DNA from: Gymnogyps californianus
Taxonomy: Eukaryota; Chordata; Aves; Accipitriformes; Cathartidae
DNA length: 64,000 nucleotides
Assembly: GCF_018139145.2 (NCBI RefSeq)
Contig: NC_059477.1
Coordinates: forward strand, 36,125,502-36,189,501
Reading direction: 5' to 3'
Shown here: positions 1 through 12,850 of the stretch, piece after piece
How positions within the stretch are numbered: the stretch's first letter is position 1
Layout: each line of letters starts with the position of its first letter
Program-made: the position numbers and the translations under genes
The notes under the pieces: model-generated
Told to the model about the DNA's origin: nothing
The model's input: only the letters and a program-made list of their open reading frames with translations
Database searches by the model: none

Positions 1-3000
1 GAAGCTGTTCTACTGCCAAAATTTGCTGTCTCCAAAGCAAATGGGAATGAGCCAACGTCCTGTGGAACTCAACTGTAAGTAGCCATCTAAGACAGAATAT
101 AAGATGAGCTTGCAGAAGGGACTGGCAATCTCCATAGGAACAGTCAACTCAGAGACACAGAAAGAGTGAGAAAGAGAGAGGGAGGTTATGTATATTGGAT
201 AAACAGACTTCATTTTTGTCTCCTGACTAATATTTAGGATCAGATTCTCCACTGGGATAAATTAGAGCATCTTTAGCCCTATGTTTGCAGAAATCTTGAC
301 AGCATTGTATAAACCATATTATTTGAAATGATAAATCTGGGGTCTGTTTTCTTTGCCTTATAGTTTAAGGGCCTCTAGGCTATTGTTTTCAAGGCTCTTT
401 CCAACATCAGACAGGCAAGACACTTAGTCACACTTCATCTTCATGCAAATGGAGACTGCATGTAGATCCCTGAGTCTGGGTTTCAGGGAATGAAAGAAAA
501 ATCTGGAACCGAACACCACAAGGCAAGTAACAAAACCATGAGAGCTAGTGGCTGCAAAATCTGTCCAGCTCCAGCTCACATCAGTGGAAGTATGTGATTT
601 TGTGCCAGCTGAGGACCAAGCCCTTAGTCTAAATATTGACTCAGTGTTTGGTCTTGTGGACTAAACAAGAAGTTTCATGAGGCATTTCCCAACCCAGTTG
701 AGTTTGGAGAGCCTGAAAGCCTCCACTTCAGCCTTTATGTGATCAAAGTTGAGAGCTCTGTTTGAGTTTGCTCTTGAATACAGTCAAAAGATTTTTCAGC
801 TGCTTTAAGATCTGGTTTTTATATATGCTTGCTGCAGCACCTACAATTTAGTAAGTATTCTCCACAAATACAAGAAAAAAAAATTCCCACCCCTGTAGTC
901 ATACTTAAAGCTGGACAAAATATTTAAGAATTATTTTTCCCCTCAAAAAACAAGTAATTTATCTGATTCAGGAAAAGGAAATCAATCTTTACTGCTATGC
1001 CTGAAGTGAAAATTATCTTCCACCCTACTGAGAGTTTTGTGTTTTATTTGGCCAACTAAGTATGTTCTATAGGAACTTAGGAAAAAAGGCAAATTACAAG
1101 CATTTGAACATGTATCAAATTCTTCCAAAAATATGGCAATATTTGCAAGATTTATATTTTTTAAACATTAAAATGCTAAAAGGATTTTTCTGTAACCAAG
1201 GAGAAGGCATCAAATATCATCTTCTGCATTAGATATGTAAGATCAATCTTACCCCAGGACCACAAGCACAGTAGAGTACATATCTTTGCTTAAGAATTTC
1301 ATTTCTTCAATCCATTTTCATCTCTACAGCCACTAGAAATCTGAATTTTCTTTGACACTTGTTCTCTCTTGAGCCTGATCCTCCATTCTCAGCATACCGA
1401 CTGTACTGCAAATTTTGGAAAAAGAATGAATCCTTATCCTGAGCAATTGCCTGTTTTTCTCTGATACTGAGTTCGTTGGCTCTGAATTTCTATAAACTCC
1501 TTTTCTAGATTGGGCTCTGCTCTTTTACAGGCTCTGTCAGTGATATGCTGCCACATACACTGAAGTAGATCTCATCAATGTACCATCCTCTGTTCTCATC
1601 ACGTTTTGGTAACTAACTGCTGTAATCAAGGTAAAAGGTCTTAGTTAATTATTTGCTTCCTTAAAGGGTTATTGGAAGATTATAGAAAGAAGACAGGTAC
1701 ATTATTGTTAGCTATAATACCACTGCCTCACTCAAAGGCCATCAAAACCTCTCCCAGATCAAAGTTCCTTACTGAGAATTTACACTGTGCCATATCCTAA
1801 CGCGTATAGACTGGGATCACGAGCCCTCAGGGCTCAGAAAAGAGAATCACCTCTTTTTATCTGTAACCTTTTATTGTTGCTGTTTTCCTTGAGTACTTAA
1901 CTCTGGCCTTAAGTGCTCTTGTGCACCAGATTCCAGCCTCCATTTACAAAGGGGTTACCCCACCAAAGGGACAAAAGCTACATTACCCCCAGCTTTGAGA
2001 GCAGCCACATACGCTGGGAATTTTTTCCAATAGAAAATACAAATGCTTTTTGCTACTCACATTTTCTATTTGCCACATCTGCCTAAGATGGGATCCTTCC
2101 TGTTCACCTAGCAATGATAACAGTGAAAGCAAGCGCATGTCCGTCCCCCATTCACTGCCTGGCTTCCTGACACAGTGTAATGGACATTGCTGGTGGGGAC
2201 ACATTTGGGTGAGTGCCATCTGTGCTGAGGGAAATTGCCTACATACAAATGGATGGGGCAAAATGCGCATCATGAAGAGAGGAAGAAAATTTTATCTGTT
2301 TTGAAAGGCTATCAAGGATTTCAATAAAGGGCAATAGATGCCTTGCCTTTGATTAGCTCATAAACCCCCGTATTACCATTCTGGTGAAATAAAGCTCTAC
2401 TTAACAGTCTCTGCTCTTTCTCATAGAGATGGGTGGAATTTATCTCTGATGGCTCTTCACTGAAAACAAGTCATCATTTATATCCCAAGAAATACTAGGA
2501 TAATGAAAACTGCCATACACAGTGCAGATACTTCCCCCAATTTCTTTTTGGAAGCTTATTAATTATCAGGACTTTCTGAGAGGTTTGTAAATCAGGACAG
2601 AATCTGCTTAAATAATCTATGAATGTGTGATAATGCTCATTATTTTCAGAGTTTGGAAAAACAAGTCCATTCCTACCCAAAAGCCCTGTAAACCAGGCAA
2701 TCCCATCACCACAGCAGCACACTTGTCCAGCCTCATGAGTGTGTGAGAATCCCCAGTCTGTAAATATGAGACACCCTTTCTGTATTTCCCATTAAATGAT
2801 ACAAAGCAGCAGTAATTGTTTACCATGGATTCAGCTGAAGGTCTTTATTTTATAATATCTATGTATGTCCTTTTAAGCCCCTTGTTTGCATTTGTCTTAG
2901 GAGATGTGCTACCTTCTAAGAAAAACACACAATGGCAACAGACGCCTGGAGAAGACCCACATCACAAGAAAAGGCTGAAGTCTGCTTAGGAAAAGGGATC

Positions 3001-3039
3001 AGACAGGCACACCCTTAAAATAAACAGAAAAAATCTGCA
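1..3039. other. Intergenic or intronic DNA, no gene recognised
   Basis: AT-rich single-copy-looking sequence. Both strands have only short open frames (96 codons or fewer) that match no family I know. Around 238-275 a stretch beginning ATCAGATTCTCCACTGG faintly resembles the end of an ancient amniote palindromic repeat, too decayed to call. A GTAAGT motif near 65-80 has no convincing acceptor in view because it lies at the window edge. Confidence 0.6.
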
Positions 3040-3195
3040 GCCTGCGCCTGATCCCCTGCCTTCCCGCAGCTCCTCCAGCCCATGAGCCCGTGCTCAGCCA
3101 CCGCAGTGGAAGGAGCAGCTTTACAGGGCCGCCGCCACCTTACCCTCTCCACCCAAATCCAGCTGGGGACACGAGGTGCCCCACACGCAGGTGCA
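3040..3195. other. Small CpG-rich, GC-rich patch
   Basis: About eight CpG dinucleotides lie within roughly 150 bp, including a GCCGCCGCC run near 3128-3136, whereas the surrounding kilobases have very few. On the + strand a pyrimidine-rich stretch ends in CCCGCAG at about 3063-3069 and resembles a splice acceptor. On the - strand a GGTAAGG motif near 3141 resembles a donor. A - strand frame is open for 74 codons (3015-3239) with no recognisable domain. It could be an unmethylated regulatory patch, a non-coding exon or chance; it is too short to be a classical CpG island. Confidence 0.35.
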
Positions 3196-4678
3196 CAGAG
3201 ATGCAATTCATAGACTCGTGAACCAGTTTGAAAGAACACAGTCCAATAACTTCACAGGGACTTTGGTCAGAGGAGGCCCACGGGGTTCATTCACTTAGGA
3301 AAAAAAAAAAGAGCAGGACTGACTTCTGCAATGCAAGTATTTACACAGGCAGATCACAAATCCAGTGGTTTTAGCTGATCAGTCAAGGGGAATGACTTGG
3401 TAAGGCCAGAACAAAAAACAACACTTGGGAAGAGCTTAATTTCATTGTCTGAAGGTTTCTCTGCTGAGTTAAACCAGCCCTGCCCTCTGCTTGTTTAGGC
3501 AGCTTTTCTTAGTAACAAAAGACTTTCACACTCCAGCATACACGAGAGATACAATTTTCAGATGCACTGACATGACGCAGGCTTGGCACTGGCCTCACTT
3601 TGCACAGACTGAATGTAATTAAGTTCTGGTCACTGGTCTGTGGGCAAACACCAGCTTCCAGTCCACCGATTAATTCATCATTAGCCAGCACAGTGACATC
3701 CAAAATCGACACGCCTCACACTGGGGAAGGGGGATATTTGGAGGTTAGAAAACTATATTTTATGATTTTTAGAAAATCCTGTGGTACAATATTGGATGCC
3801 ACAAATACCCAGAATGTGTATCCCAAACCAAGGTGCAACGAAAAGCACAATTCTCCTTTCTGTACGGTACCAATAAGTGTATAGAGAGTAACTCACCCTA
3901 TTTTTAGGTTTGTCAGACATTCACCTCTCACTTCCCTCTATCCCTATCTCTTCTGGCACCACTTGCTGAGCTTTGCTAATTAGTGCATTGAGCCATACAC
4001 ACGGATATATAAATATAGATTAGATATAAAGACCTTGTGTTTCTGAGTTTTAAGAATATCCCAAAAAATAGACGGTAATTGTGTCTAATAAGGACCACTG
4101 TTCTCCATATTTCCTTCCTCGCCTCCATTTTGTGAGTACAGTATAAACAATGATTTTACCATCATAAATAATTCAAGTCATTCCACAAGATATCAGTAAT
4201 GTCAATTAGACATATTTCTTCCCATCACTGAGAATTTCCTGTTTTCTACTACGCTTTGGGAAAAACACTCTTAGCCTTGATGCATAAGGAATTGAAAAAA
4301 TGTCTTTTGTTTCTCATTCACGGCATTCAGAGTTCACCTTGTACACTGTGAGCCCAGATGCACAGGTTTGTGCTTCCTGAAGTTTGTATCCTCATTTCAA
4401 AGTGCCATCCTGCAATTCAGGGAGGGCTGGACAACTTATGGTACTTGTTATGAAAGCACCATAATGCAAGTTTATTGGGCCCATAAGTGCCATATGTCCT
4501 CACATCACCGGCCCTGAAAAATATGTAATCCGTATTAAATAAAACCCTGAGCCATTTTCAATATTTGCTCAGTTTTAAAAGGTCATTAGAAGGTGAGCAA
4601 AGGTTGAGGGGGAACTTTATGCAATGGATAAGAATAATACAGCACAGATGTAACATTTCTGGTGGATGATCCACCAGG

Positions 4679-4858
4679 TCTTTACAAATATTAATTAAGC
4701 CTCACATTTTCCGTATGAGATGATAGGTAAACACTGTCACTCCCTTGCTCTCAGATCTGTAAAACAAGGCCAGTAAAAGACTTGTGACTCATAAGACATC
4801 AGAAGAGCCAAGAGCAAAATTAAAAAAGACTTAGCAGCCAGCCCACATTCTAGCAACT
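4679..4858 (+). repeat. Ancient MIR-like SINE copy
   Basis: The order of sub-motifs follows the amniote MIR-like (CORE-type) SINE: CTTTACAAATATTAATTAAG, CCTCACA, then TATGAGATGATAGGTAAAC, a segment in place of the usual 'gaaactgaggcacag' core, then ACTTGTGACTCATAAGACATC and a tail CAGCCCACATTCTAGCAACT. These align by eye, with gaps, to the family consensus as I remember it. The copy is strongly diverged, so it is old and long immobile. Such SINEs carry no coding capacity and were mobilised by an L2/L3/CR1-type reverse transcriptase. The exact subfamily and boundaries are uncertain. Confidence 0.65.
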
Positions 4859-5101
4859 TGAATTAATTCAGTCAGTGATGGGATCCTGTGCTCTACTCAT
4901 GCAGGGTCAGGTCCCGTTTCCCTTGCCAATGACAGCAGATTTCTGGCTGTATTTGACTTCCAGTTTTGCGTAATTATAAATAATCTGCTACATCTCATTC
5001 TTCCAGACTCCAGTCATCTATAATTTCCAACATGACTTCTTTCCTCCTCCTCCTCTACTCCACTGCTTTGATGCTTAACCCCTCAGTTCTTTTCTTTGCA
5101 G

Positions 5102-5267
5102 CATGGTATTACGAGAAACCTCTGTAGAAAGGGAAGCTGTGAACCAAATGATGAACATGTTCAGCGTAGAGTCCACAGCTGTGAGAAATTCAATGTTAAC
5201 AAAAGCCAGCAGGAAAGTGTTTAAATTCTCCCTTCTGTCCTCAGACCTGAATATCAGCAGGGTGTAA
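5102..5267 (+). other. Possible exon with a 54-codon open frame
   Basis: A strong splice-acceptor-like stretch (CAGTTCTTTTCTTTGCAG, ending 5101) is followed directly by CATGG. The ATG at 5103 opens 54 codons to a TAA at 5265-5267. The predicted peptide starts MVLRETSVEREAVNQM and resembles no family I know, with no signal peptide or obvious domain. A possible donor (GCT then GTGAGA) lies at 5180-5186, which would make a 79-bp internal exon; another weak donor-like GTGTAAGTGG overlaps the stop. Acceptor-like strings occur by chance in pyrimidine-rich DNA, so this is a candidate only. Confidence 0.15.
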
Positions 5268-8200
5268 GTGGTTCATGGACATTGTACCTCTCATCTTCAC
5301 CATGGGATGAATTTCACTTAAACACCACAGTTATATCTCACAGCTTTGGTCTCCATTCCTACCTATTTTCAGTTCTGAGACGTATTCAACAGAAACTGTA
5401 TCTAATAATAAATAATAAAGCACACTTGCGCTAACTTTCAAACACAGCTGTGTATCTGTAAATCCTAAGTGCTGCACCAGGCACATAGAATCAGAGATGC
5501 CACGAGACCCAAGATGAATACATAAGCAAAAGAAGAAGCACGTTCATATACCACTACTCCAAATTTTCTACACTGCTGGGCTTTATATATTATATGAAAC
5601 AGATAAACAAATTTTCTCTTTCTGTAGTTGGTCAAAGATGTTGGAAACTCTGTCCTCAAGAGGACTTTTGAAATGAATGCACTAGCAAGTTGCTTAGCGC
5701 AGAAGTTTCAACTAAGAAGTGCAGGTTCATAAATAGAATTACTGTAAGGGTAATTGCATATCCAATTATTTAATCTGAGGTCACATTTGCCTAAGTTTTT
5801 GAGAAAAACATAGTTTATTATTTTTAACTCTTTGAGCCAACAATCCTGCAGGAAAGAACTCCACTCTGTTCCCTTTCAAACACTAACAAACAATTGCTGG
5901 AAAATTTTTAACTGTAGCATTTGTCCCTGATGCAAACACATATATATTCGTCAGCTCTGAAATTAGATTCATTGTGCTGGTAGTCAAAAGAGTCAAAATG
6001 ATGGTGGAAAATGGTGATGAAATAGATATGAATCCTTTACCTGAGTATCAGGGCACGATGAGCCCTAGAAGCACCACTGCCTTATTTTCACAACCGTATG
6101 CATTAAAATTAGCAGTATTTGTGTCATTTTTTGAAATATTGTATTAATATCTACATTCCAGCATGGCGTTCCCATTTGATTCTACATGAATTCGGTGTGC
6201 ACTGCTGAGGGCAAAAGAGGGTCAAGCCACCTCTTGACCTGTGCATGAAAGTCCTGCATCATTAATGAGATGAAAAAGGAAGGATCACATTTAGACAGGT
6301 GATCCAGCAGAATAAGTCTCTTGAGCTGGAACCACATAGTCAATTCCACTGCATCAATATTTCAAATGCATCAGGTTCAGAGGAAAATACACTTGCCAAA
6401 AACAACAACAGTTTGGCTTCAAATCAAAACCTGTAACCTGCAATGTATTAAGTGCCAATGTTCTTGAAATACTTCCTGTTTTTATGAATACAACCTGCAA
6501 TTCAAGTGCTATCATGTAACCAGGATAAGAAAACATTTAGAAAATAAAGGTATAAAATGCAGCATACCAGATGGATTGTGGCTTAAGAACACAAATAAAT
6601 ATAGAGTCAAGCCATTGCTCATAAAGTATCATTTCAATAAACTGAGTGAATGACCTAGACAAAGAGATGGCTTGTATGTGGTGGTAAATATGCTGCTATT
6701 TTAAAAGCTCCCAGGCTCCTTTAAGACTGACAGCGTTGGAAATCCTGAGCTATACCATGCCAAATAGCATTCAGTTTATTCAGGTATAACATGTTCTGGG
6801 ATCTGAAGAGGTGTGTTCAGTCTTTTAGCACAGTGTTGACCAAGCCTAACTTGCTTTTTCAGTTGAATATTCACTGAATATTACATTTTACTCAGGTTCT
6901 TCTTGTACTAGTGTGACAGTGCATTGCAGCTGCCTACCACTGTCAGCATCTCATTTCTCTGGACAGTGAGGCCAGAAATTCATTTCAACACCCTGAGAAA
7001 AAACAATAGAAAGCATAAGACCCAAAATGCTGGAGACATCCCGTGCTTGGGACCAAAGTGTGGTTTGGACAAAAATGATGAACTGAGGAGGTGCCACTGG
7101 AACTGATCATTTGAGTAAGCCTGAGATAAGTGATTCTTCAATGGGTCTCTCCCTTCCTTTGTGTTCAAGCTTCCCCACTTTGCACAGAATAGTTAATTAG
7201 CCAGAAAGATTTTCTTGTTCTGTAGTGGGAGATTTAGATTCCTATTCCTGTACCAGTGGACAGTCAATTATTTATACAAAGTAGAAAGAGAGTCAACAGA
7301 AGGGACTGTGAATGCCCCGTGCAACATAATGACCCATTGCTCAGAGGCTACAATGCTCTCGAGGCAGAGGAGAGAACTGAACCTTATAAAAGCAGGACAA
7401 AATCATCTCCTTCTCCCTGGATAATAGAGCTCTTTTGCTGTTTTGCCTTTTTTTTCCTGAAATGAGAAGGAAAATTTGACCCAAATTCACAAGCAGTTTC
7501 CAGGCAACTGAACTTTGCCAGAATATGTAACGAAGCTCTGAAATGCTATTTGCCATCCTGCTGTAAAAACTTAATGGACTGCAGTCATACCACGAGGTAA
7601 ACTAATGACAGCCAGCTACTTCTGAAAGGCAGGGAGGAGAATTTTCTGTTACTGAGGAAACACTAAATACTTATCACCAGGATGTGTTTTCATCTCCAAA
7701 GGATAATGATCCAGATCTTGAAAGTGATGGGAATCCTTCCCCCCCACCATCAAGAATCTTATTTCCATTTCTGCTGTATGAAATTACTATTAATTCCTTA
7801 TGCTATCTCACGATCTAGAAGACCCATTTATTATCCAGAACCCTCACTGTTTTGATGCTGTGTAAACTGTGGAATTTGGGCAACAGAATAAGCGGGGATT
7901 TCAGAATAGGAGCCACCCTAACCATTTTTTTTCAATTCATGGGGCAGTAAAGACGTGTTTTATAGGCTTTTGAAGGAGAGCAGTGAAGTATCGTTTGGCT
8001 ATTGATGGAGCGTTTTTCTGAAGCGTGAGGAAGACCTGGGAAGTAGTACAAATGCCTTGCAATACCTCTCCAAGCAGAGTGGGGAGCTGAGCTTTACACT
8101 AATGGTGGGTCAGAGCGCCAAGTCAACTCTTCACAAGAGGTCTCGAGAGGTAAATTTCCTTAAAATGCATTTAGGGAAAGGTGAGCTAATGAAGGACCAC

Positions 8201-8280
8201 AAAGAGAGAGACGATCTGACTGAGTGAGCAGAGAGGAAAATGAGTCTCTCCCTTTGACAGACTTAAAATCGTGGGTTTTA
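5268..8280. other. Intergenic or intronic DNA, no gene recognised
   Basis: AT-rich DNA without a recognisable gene or young repeat. The longest open frames here are about 60-71 codons, often on both strands over the same bases (for example 7215-7556), the pattern expected by chance. I see no tandem repeat of note and no clear RNA gene. Confidence 0.6.
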
Positions 8281-8318
8281 CCTCTAACCTGGTGAATAGA
8301 TTCTATGATTCTATGATA
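8281..8318 (+). repeat. Possible CR1 3' tail (ATTCTATG repeats)
   Basis: Two adjoining copies of the octamer ATTCTATG (from 8300) match the 3'-terminal repeat of bird CR1 LINEs, in sense on the + strand. The preceding 200 bp do not clearly show the usual CR1 3' UTR, so this is either a very decayed CR1 end whose tail survived or a chance octamer duplication. No coding part of a CR1 is recognisable upstream. Confidence 0.4.
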
Positions 8319-11300
8319 ATAGATCACTGGAGAAAAACCAAATTGACCTCTATTGCACTCTCTGACCAGCTTAGAGAAAACTGTATTGCAGTCCAGTTCA
8401 CACGTTTCATTCTCTCATATTAGGTGACCATCATCATATATGCTGATAGTCTGCTACGATGGCTCAGCCTCGCGTACTGACGAAGCTCCTCAGGACTTCC
8501 AGTGAGACTGCTCCTGTTGGAAGGGAGACTCTCAGATTGCTGACAAGTTAGTGCTGAGATTGTCTTCTGGAGACAAGCCGTGCAGTTTTAGCACAAGGTT
8601 GAATGTCACAGCAGAAAGTAGAAGCCTGAAATCTTTTAATATCTTAAAATTTAACCAATTTATTTAGTAACAGACTTCTATCCATTTCTAATTCTAGATG
8701 AAGCCATGTTAATTAGCCCTTGAGTTAAACGATATGCCAAGTACTACCAGCTGTCTTTTCCCTATTCTTCCTAGATATATGTATATGAAGACAGAGATAC
8801 TTAAGAGGATAATTGCACCCCAGCTCTTTGTTCACAGAAGAAATCCCCTGTTTCAGCTTGTGCTTCCTTCTTGCATTGAGAAACCCAACAGGGCAGCTCA
8901 TTGCAGAACTGGGTAGGAGCATAAATAATCTGTACAATTTATTTTGTTTGCCTCATTGTGTTTTTAATTATTGCTAGTAGTCCAGTCCCTAAACTATATT
9001 CTTTGTCTTGAAGAACCATACATTTAGAGAGATGCACTAATCAGCACTTATCTACTGTGCAACTGTGCACACTGACAAGATATTTTAATGACTCAGGTAA
9101 CCTATCATACTATTCCAATCATAAATCAAATCAAGGGGGAAAAACCTAAAGAAATGTATATGCTGATCAAAGTCAGGCAAAAGAATGATACTTTCTCTCT
9201 CAATTTGGCCAATAAATACAGATTTTATTGTGCAATAAAATATCCAAAACCAAGAATTATATACTGGTTTGGATAAAAACACTTCAGAAAAAAATATTTC
9301 CTCCAACTGTTTTTTACTTTGTGGTTTGAATAACCATATTCCATATTAATATAATTTTACACTCATTTTCATTTTAGTTATTCTGACACTGGCAAAGTGC
9401 ATCACTGTTAAGATGAATATCGTCTAACACTATGTCAGTTTTGTACTTTTATTGCCCCCCGCCATTCAGCATGGAGAGCACAGGAGAGGAGGAGATCTTC
9501 TTTCTTCAATTAAATATATGGCTATTCATTTCTTCTGCAGTCAGTATTTTCTTTATGGTCTCTCAGATAAAGATGTGGGAAACAGTTTGTGTCCAGATTT
9601 GAAAGGCAAAACAAAACACAGTATGACTACTGCCAAGTATTACATTCTTCTGTATGTCACAGTGAGTGAACTTAATTATGGTTCATTAACCCCAAATCCA
9701 GTTTCTCATTCATGTATCCAACAGCGTGGTATCAAGTCATCTCTCATAACTTCAGCATGATGTTCTTAAATCAATGATGTGGACCTTTTTTATATCAACA
9801 TACACTATAGGCCTCGCATTTTTCATGATATTTATAAATGGAAATAGGGCACATAATTAATGCTTTCAGAAGCTAGTTTTGAAGAGAAATAAACTGGGAT
9901 TATCAAATCTCTTCCCTGAGGACAGAGACAGTCTGATTAAGTGCTTTGAAAAGTTCCTTTTAGATATCTTTTGCAGAAAATGCCCCTGCTGTGTCTGCCC
10001 TCTGGTTATTAGTTTCACCTGTAAACAGTTCACTGCCACTGCTGACTCCACTAAACATCTTCTTTGTACTTCAATCTGCATTTTATGTGAACTCTGGAGC
10101 TATTAGCCACTAATATCAACAGCGTTGCACAGTCTAGGAACATTTATTGCTCCCCTGCTTAGTTTAATGTTTCTGCCTTAGTACCGTAATATTATTAATA
10201 GTCACAAAGTACAATAAAAGAAAATTAAGTGTTTATTTTGTTTAGGCTTTCGCCACTTTACCTGCAGCCTTTTTCCATTACATTTGCACATAAATGAGCA
10301 TACACTACATTTTTTAGTGCATCTAAAAATCAGGGTTTAACTCCCCTAATCATATTGTTCTATTTTCAGTCATCTTCCAGGCCACTTTATTTGTTATTGC
10401 AAATACAACTATATTATGGTAAATTTACACATATATATATTTCATATAAATGCATAGCATGCATTTGGTAGCTACTCGCCTTGCTAATAGACTTAATTTG
10501 TGTATTTTTCCTTCGTTTAAAACAAATATTTCATAAAAAGATGGTCTTCAGTAGAGGCATGATATAGTTTGCAGAACATGCTCTCATCACATGCATGCCA
10601 AAATAGCCTATTTGCTGCTTGTGGTGCTGCTTTATTTTTCCCCTCAGTTTCATAGATATAAAACCAAAATTAAGGTTTTAATGCCTATTAAGGTAGGCAT
10701 TGATTCAGACATATTTCAAACTGATGTGCATGAGATGGAGACAGTCACCTTCAAATAGACAATGAAATTCTGAAGTGTCCACTTTCTTGAGAAACATTGG
10801 CCTCCACAGACAATGTGCTGATAAAAAGTGAGCCAAGTCATATCTGGCCACAAGAATATAAACTAAAGTGCTTCCCATGGATATACACAATTATGCGTAA
10901 GAATAGCATTAACCGCATTCTTGCCAAAGACCAGCTCAAGTACATATTCCTATTAAAGAAACTAGACGGTGGATAAAATTAAAGATTACATGGTTAATGA
11001 GTATGTAAAACCGCAGCTGCAAAAAGCCTCTTTCTGTACAGCACAGGCTTTGTGTGGCACCGTGGTGGGCACAGCCCAGGCTGCTCCTCTCCCACTGCGT
11101 GGCAGAGGCTGCCGGTGTCTGAACAGCCAGTCTGAGAGGTACCTGTAGGCAAATGGGATATAAAATAACACTTTCTGGGGCCTGCATACTAACAGAGTTA
11201 AAATTTAACCAGGCCCATAATCTCTTTAGTAAAGAGAAGCTAGTCATTTTCCCTGTCTAGATAATTCAGCTACGCAAGTGTCCCAGCCAGCTCTGCAGAA

Positions 11301-12239
11301 CTTGCACAACCTTGTACAATGGCAGCATGAATTACCTAAACCACACGCAATTTTGGTTGTGAAAGTGCAGGTCCAGGGAAGCCTGATGGGCCCTGATTTC
11401 CCAAATGGTCCTCAGAGTGGCCTCCTGCCAGTCTGGCACGAGTATCCAGTATTATTGGACTCTGTATCTCAGATTCAACTCTCCGTGGTTAAAGCTTCAC
11501 ACTTCTAAGTGGCTTAATGAAAGACAGTAGGTGGCTTACATTTTTTCTGAACTGTCTCTAATTTGACAGTATTTTTCCACTATTCAGGGGCTTAGATTAT
11601 ATGCCAGGAGTCCTGGCACCATAGGAAAAGTATTAGGTTCTCTATTCTTTCACTATGAATCTAGATTAATAGCCCCAAATTCCGGCTCCCAGTGGACTGA
11701 AAAGAGATGCTTTGAAATGTATGCATTTGTTGGGCTATATTCATTTGTACACATAACTAATTATAAAGTAATTAGTATTATCTCAATACATCTAAACAGG
11801 CAAGCAAGGGAAGACAGAAGCATTTATTATAGTGACAAAGGGAATCAGCATTTTCTTATCATAAAAATCCAAGTTATCTTGTTTTCTTGTACATCGGTGT
11901 AATTAATCACTGTATTTAGCATTCATAGATAATAACACCCAGTATTTGCTTTGATGAGATGATACAAACAAGCATATTATGAATCACTTCACATCCAGAC
12001 CATCTTAATTGCTAAAATTACTGTCTTCATGTCTGCCGCTTCTGTAACAGCAGGTAACTCAATGAAACGCCTGAAACACCCGCATGCTTTGCAACTGGTT
12101 TAGCTACCGAACTAATATAGCATTTGTCGTTCTTACTATGAAGCCACATTCTTCCTTCATTTACAATTGCATCAAGCCAGAGAAGTCCATGGGGTGATGC
12201 AGGGCATAAACAAGGGCATAATCAGACTTCCTATAGTGG
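8319..12239. other. Intergenic or intronic DNA, no gene recognised
   Basis: AT-rich, with small AT-only tracts (for example alternating TA near 10431-10440). A locally GC-richer spot at 11030-11110 gives overlapping open frames on the - strand (up to 103 codons) with no family resemblance. A 102-codon + strand frame at 9452-9760 is likewise unrecognised. Nothing else is supported. Confidence 0.6.
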
Positions 12240-12850
12240 ATGACTGAGGGAGTGAAAAACACTGTCAAATTCACTAATTCGCTAACCCCATCTAAATAAA
12301 CCTCCTAACTGGATGGAACACAAAGTGAAATCTTACTTTTATCTTTAACTGCGTAATAAAATAAAATTAAAAAACAAAAGAACCCTTATCAGTTAATTGA
12401 GATTGTCTTCAATTATATAAATACGACTGACTAACCTTTAGGGCTTTTCATTAACCAAGGTTCATCAACTCTAATCATCTGACACTCAAATACTCTAATG
12501 GCCATGCCAATATAATTAAAGTTGCCAGTTCTGCTGACAAAGTTCTTAGGTTACAAGCACAGTTATCAATGTAGGATAAGTAATCTTGTACCACACTGAT
12601 TTCACAGATATTGTCCTATCCCATTAATGTCTTAACTGGTGACAGATTTTATTAATGAAATTAATCTTCAAATATGCACTCAGTCGTTACTTTCTGTTCA
12701 GAACCGGAAGTAGCCACCGGTTCGTAATCCTGCGTGATATTTTATCACAGTTAATAAACACAATAGGAGTCCTGGTAGAATTAATCATCATCTTTAATCA
12801 AAATAATTAAGGTTTTAATCTTCTAAGGGTAATTTGTTTGACCCCATCCT
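12240..12850. promoter_or_regulatory. Candidate regulatory element rich in homeodomain-type sites
   Basis: Seven TAATC pentamers lie on the + strand within 350 bp (starts 12472, 12581, 12662, 12725, 12782, 12795, 12816). They are interspersed with ATTAAT, TTAATT and AATTAA motifs. TAATC is the core bound by bicoid-class (K50) homeodomain proteins such as OTX and PITX. In the middle (12701-12723) lies a short palindrome containing an ACCGGAAGT ETS-type site and a CCGGTT half of a Grainyhead-type site. The segment has no open frame and no repeat identity. Dense homeodomain motifs in single-copy DNA are typical of conserved developmental enhancers, but AT-rich DNA also makes such motifs cheaply; conservation cannot be judged here. 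Confidence 0.3.
12701..12723. repeat. Perfect 7-bp inverted repeat around an ETS-type site
   Basis: GAACCGG (12701-12707) and CCGGTTC (12717-12723) are exact reverse complements separated by 9 bases. It is a CpG-containing island inside very AT-rich DNA. ACCGGAAGT at 12703-12711 fits the ETS-family consensus. It could form a short hairpin or simply present two opposed binding sites. Confidence 0.5.
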
